Positions 62,801 through 64,000 of a DNA stretch of 64,000 nucleotides are shown here, one piece after another; position 1 is the first letter of the stretch, and each line of letters starts with the position of its first letter. Made by a program: the position numbers and the translations under genes. Below the pieces are notes generated by a model. The model saw nothing but the letters and a program-made list of their open reading frames with translations, did no database searches and was not told the origin of the DNA. The stretch comes from Episyrphus balteatus. Its lineage: Eukaryota; Arthropoda; Insecta; Diptera; Syrphidae. Location: contig NC_079136.1 in assembly GCF_945859705.1 (NCBI RefSeq), positions 9,217,501 through 9,281,500 on the forward strand, read 5' to 3'.

Positions 62801-63480
62801 AAAAAAAGCTTTCAATACACAAAAACCTCAACACAAAATCAAGAAATAAAAATAAACAGAATAACCGTTTGCCACTTACCTCACACAACGACCCCGAGTA
62901 GCCAAGTGGACATATGCACTTAAATTTCCCAATCATGTCCACACATTCGCCACCGTTGCGACAAGGTGATTTCGCGCATTCATTGATGTCCGTCTCACAG
63001 TCCCGTCCTGTCAAAGAGAAGGAAGAAAACAAAAAAAAATTGACAAAAATAAAAATACAGGTTATTGAGTACATTTTTACTATACAACACCGACGGACGT
63101 GTTGTATGTCTCAAAGAGTTAGATATACAAAAACAACGCACCTTTGTAACCTGTTGCACACGCACAATGATAATCGTCAACCAAATCAATGCAAGTTGCT
63201 CCATTCTTGCACTGGCCTTTGCAATCGTCCAGGTCTTTGGCACAGGTTGGTCCGCCCCAGCCTTTCAAGCATTGGCACGAAAAAGAGCCCGGCAAATTAT
63301 GACACTTTTCCGCATTGGTACAGGGCCCAAGATTTGTGGCCAAATTCGACTCACATTCGTTGACATCCATCTGGCATATGTCGCCGGTCCATTCGGGGGG
63401 GCATTCGCATCGAAAGCCCCCGACCAGGTCTATACAAGTGCCACCGTGCTCGCAGGGACCTCCGGCGCACTCGTCAATGT
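41864..63480 (-). CDS. Ser: Serrate (Jagged-type Notch ligand), 3' part
   Basis: Eight exons on the minus strand: 63480-63142, 63007-62880, 58018-57871, 53059-52922, 51521-51426, 50257-49892, 49800-49229 and 42610-41864. All have GT/AG borders and consistent phases, giving 843 residues to the stop. They encode ten EGF repeats (for example DIDECAGGPCEHGGTC, DINECAKSPCRNGGEC, NLNECSPNPCRNGGIC). The repeat spanning 58-53 kb has a longer first loop. Then comes a von Willebrand C-like module (CNACTCDKGKRKC, LWCGLPNCFG) that marks Serrate/Jagged and is absent from Delta, a juxtamembrane region, one membrane span (SGLLFGILCGIGIVLVGFAV) and a tail of about 130 residues ending DVLTVHV. It activates Notch on neighbouring cells. 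The signal peptide, MNNL and DSL domains and remaining EGF repeats lie beyond 64000. The frame is intact. Confidence 0.95.
42779..42905. mobile_element. hAT-like terminal sequence
   Basis: Begins TAGGGATGGGAAAAACCGG and continues with repeated ccggttt words on both strands (accggtt, cggtttttt, ccgaaaaaagaccgg). The opening is typical of some hAT ends. The opposite end was not found; the aaaaaccggaaaaccgcg near 47440 is a possible but weak partner. Confidence 0.35.
44881..44944 (+). repeat. Four tandem 16-bp units
   Basis: cgcgattaggct followed by four variable bases (cata, tatt, aatt, tata), repeated four times without gaps, directly before the cysteine-rich ORF in the core of the foldback element. 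Confidence 0.85.
44966..45319 (+). CDS. Cysteine-rich CXC-like protein in foldback element
   Basis: 117 residues, opening with a DPKDWGW..LEPVPTLFPPAPEK segment, then a cysteine cluster (residues about 43-70, CNCKKGCSAKCGCKKVGMFC, then CTNCQDRSC), and ending in a highly acidic tail (EEVEEEENYDTDG). The spacing resembles tesmin/TSO1-type CXC metal- and DNA-binding cores and C-terminal tails of large uncharacterised invertebrate proteins found near transposons. The frame may extend upstream without a start, so this could be the 3' end of a longer element protein truncated by element shrinkage. Whether it is translated is unknown. Confidence 0.5.
   Translation: MWLGYQLDPKDWGWKLVNNALEPVPTLFPPAPEKKLNTIFCNCKKGCSAKCGCKKVGMFCSVACTNCQDRSCSNVESPTIEDSFDTNEETSDVSLLTCIQDQEQEEVEEEENYDTDG
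46979..47063. repeat. Small palindrome related to 7240-7373
   Basis: attcctttggaaatatttatctac pairs with gtag..caaatatttccaaaggaacgcag. Same arms as the element at 7240-7373, shorter and more diverged. Confidence 0.5.
47086..47182. repeat. 97-bp near-perfect hairpin
   Basis: aggtccattttcttcactcg..ttgagaattttta pairs with its complement ending ..cgagtgaagaaaatggacct across a loop of about three bases. Only one or two mismatches occur in about 46 pairs. Either strand would fold into a long stem if transcribed. A microRNA-like or hairpin-RNA source, or a mini transposon, are possible. Confidence 0.65.
50258..51425 (-). other. Serrate intron, GC-richer segment
   Basis: The intron between the exons at 51426 and 50257 is less AT-rich than its surroundings (50640-51300). 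Open frames there on both strands show no family. No repeat or mobile element was recognised. Confidence 0.4.
51522..52921 (-). other. Serrate intron with no recognised content
   Basis: Purine-rich stretch at 51590-51700 and loose internal repetition of gtttgaca / tttgacaatttgacatt near 52140-52320. No gene or element supported. Confidence 0.4.
53436..54941. mobile_element. 1.5-kb palindrome in Serrate intron
   Basis: The left side, from ccagtcaaataagg and ctcggaatgaatg, is repeated as complement at the right (cattcattccgag..ccttattttactg). Long inner blocks also match in inverted order: the gcttgtcgcgatttcaagg block, the ctatggtattatatacac block, and the ttccaaaaaatctaaaatcaag block. Arms extend about 700 bp each. 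The outer end resembles the TAGTCC..GTCAAA family in a diverged form. No coding sequence. Confidence 0.7.
55600..56760 (-). pseudogene. Second dead jockey-like reverse transcriptase
   Basis: Minus-strand pieces in several frames: MSCPKESKNVWSFAKNIKK, an ANSTLPNSN..ESVNFTM segment, FRSKRYSIESIFTLLSRK, a degraded SKTFDR-like box and a CAPGLRS remnant of the VPQGSVLSP motif. The order is that of the jockey-like reverse transcriptase. Frameshifts and stops are frequent. It is older or more damaged than the remnant at 35500-36450. Confidence 0.65.
57019..57870 (-). other. Serrate intron, right part before 57871 exon
   Basis: AT-rich intronic DNA on the plus-strand left of the exon 57871-58018. 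No mobile element or gene seen. Confidence 0.4.
58159..62319. repeat. Array of about 20 TGGCGCCCAACG motifs
   Basis: A 12-bp core recurs through one Serrate intron. Plus-strand copies start at 58225, 58376, 58580, 58899, 59108, 59304, 59533 (partial), 60855, 61006, 61105, 61270, 61428, 61600 and 61768. Degenerate ones lie at 58159 and 59040. Minus-strand copies lie at 61894, 62020, 62159 and 62308. Most sit in a longer phrase, ataaaatggcgcccaacgyra..tgac, and units between 60855 and 61768 are spaced 99-172 bp with recognisable similarity (for example gtaggcaaggaac). The flanks have decayed much more than the core. The core is the complement of the 3' end, including CCA, of mature tRNA-Lys. 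No LTR, gag or pol sequence was found nearby. Confidence 0.8.
59543..60850. other. Gap inside the motif array
   Basis: About 1.3 kb without the core motif, with a caacaacaac run near 59630, tgttgttgttgcc near 59807 and a GC-rich stretch 60055-60130 (ggcggcggctatgcg). An open frame at 59776-60204 is hydrophobic and low-complexity and was not called. Confidence 0.5.
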
Positions 63481-64000
63481 CTGTAAAGTGGAATTGGATT
63501 GTGTGTTTAGTTTTTTGTTTTTTTTTTTATTTATTTTCTTGTTTTTAATATAAAATGTTGTCCCGTTCACAAATCTACAATCTACAATTCGAACAACTTT
63601 ATCTCCGGGACCCGATCGCAGAGCATAAATTGAGCTCGCACAACCAAGCAAGCTGCGCTCAAAAACCTCTTAGCTTGGTGCGGTTGTGTGGCGAGCTCGA
63701 GAAGCCAGAGTAGAACATATGCAATCCCATCATAACCTAAATGTTTGTTGTTTGTTTTTTTTTTTTTTTCTGTGTGTTTTGTTCGGGGCTTAGTTCAGAT
63801 GCGCGTATCTGAGAACACGGCACAAATTGTTGTAGTTTGTAGAGCAAGCATCTCTGCATAATTATCTCTCTCTGAAGTGGACACTGTTCCTCATGGCTGA
63901 TGAGATACAAAACAACCATCCGCTTAACCGGACAATAGAAGATGCTAAAGGAGTGAATGCTGATGGGGATGCTGCGTGTGAGTGAACCACAAAACAGCAA
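63481..64000 (-). other. Serrate intron at right edge
   Basis: Upstream of the first readable Serrate exon (acceptor ending at 63481). No further EGF exon was found to the window edge. A poly-T run near 63757 and a gagctcg word are the only visible features. Confidence 0.5.

Noticed and set aside
62914..63553. Plus-strand ORFs of 149 and 162 codons at the right edge
   Set aside because: Antisense shadows of the first two Serrate exons in the window.

Overview
The window looks like a piece of a fly (Diptera, probably Brachycera) chromosome. It is very AT-rich, its genes have many introns with GT/AG borders, and most of the DNA is transposon-derived. Two conserved animal genes can be read through their splice sites: a malic enzyme (Men) on the + strand and the 3' two thirds of the Notch ligand Serrate on the - strand. 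They converge tail to tail, with about 10 kb of repeat-rich DNA between them. The species cannot be named from sequence alone.

Layout. 1-1126: repeat debris. 1127-6476: a probable composite mobile element with inverted ends. It encloses a decayed, unrecognised gene (+, 1687-2653) and a truncated, frameshifted, intron-bearing copy of cytoplasmic dynein intermediate chain (-, 3151-4608). The dynein copy is interrupted by an inverted-repeat element (4609-6176) that itself holds a hAT element (4901-6096, exact 8-bp target duplication). 7150-7869: three small hairpin elements. 8301-30320: Men, eight coding exons, 624 codons. Its second intron is 13.5 kb and carries a full-length, intact RTE-like LINE (15634-19102, exact 16-bp target duplication) and a 557-bp hAT element (20559-21115, exact 8-bp target duplication). 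Its fourth intron carries another inverted-repeat element.

30321-40600: Men 3' region, dispersed repeats, a Penelope-like fragment with a GIY-YIG domain, a dead jockey-like reverse transcriptase, an 0.9-kb near-perfect palindrome (37565-38461), and a palindrome whose arms are degenerate minisatellites (38664-39550). 41864-63480: Serrate on the - strand, eight exons encoding ten EGF repeats, a von Willebrand C-like cysteine module, one membrane span and an intracellular tail. The DSL domain and signal peptide lie beyond the right edge. Serrate introns hold a 2.5-kb foldback element with a small cysteine-rich ORF, a 1.5-kb palindrome, a dead reverse transcriptase, and a 4.2-kb array of about 20 copies of the core TGGCGCCCAACG.

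The most unusual signals are that array, whose core equals the complement of the 3' end of mature tRNA-Lys (a retroelement primer-binding-site sequence) although no LTR is visible; a family of kilobase-scale foldback elements sharing the terminus TAGTCC(G/A)G(T)CAAA; and the composite element that appears to carry host gene fragments. Men and Serrate have no evident shared pathway; their proximity is positional.
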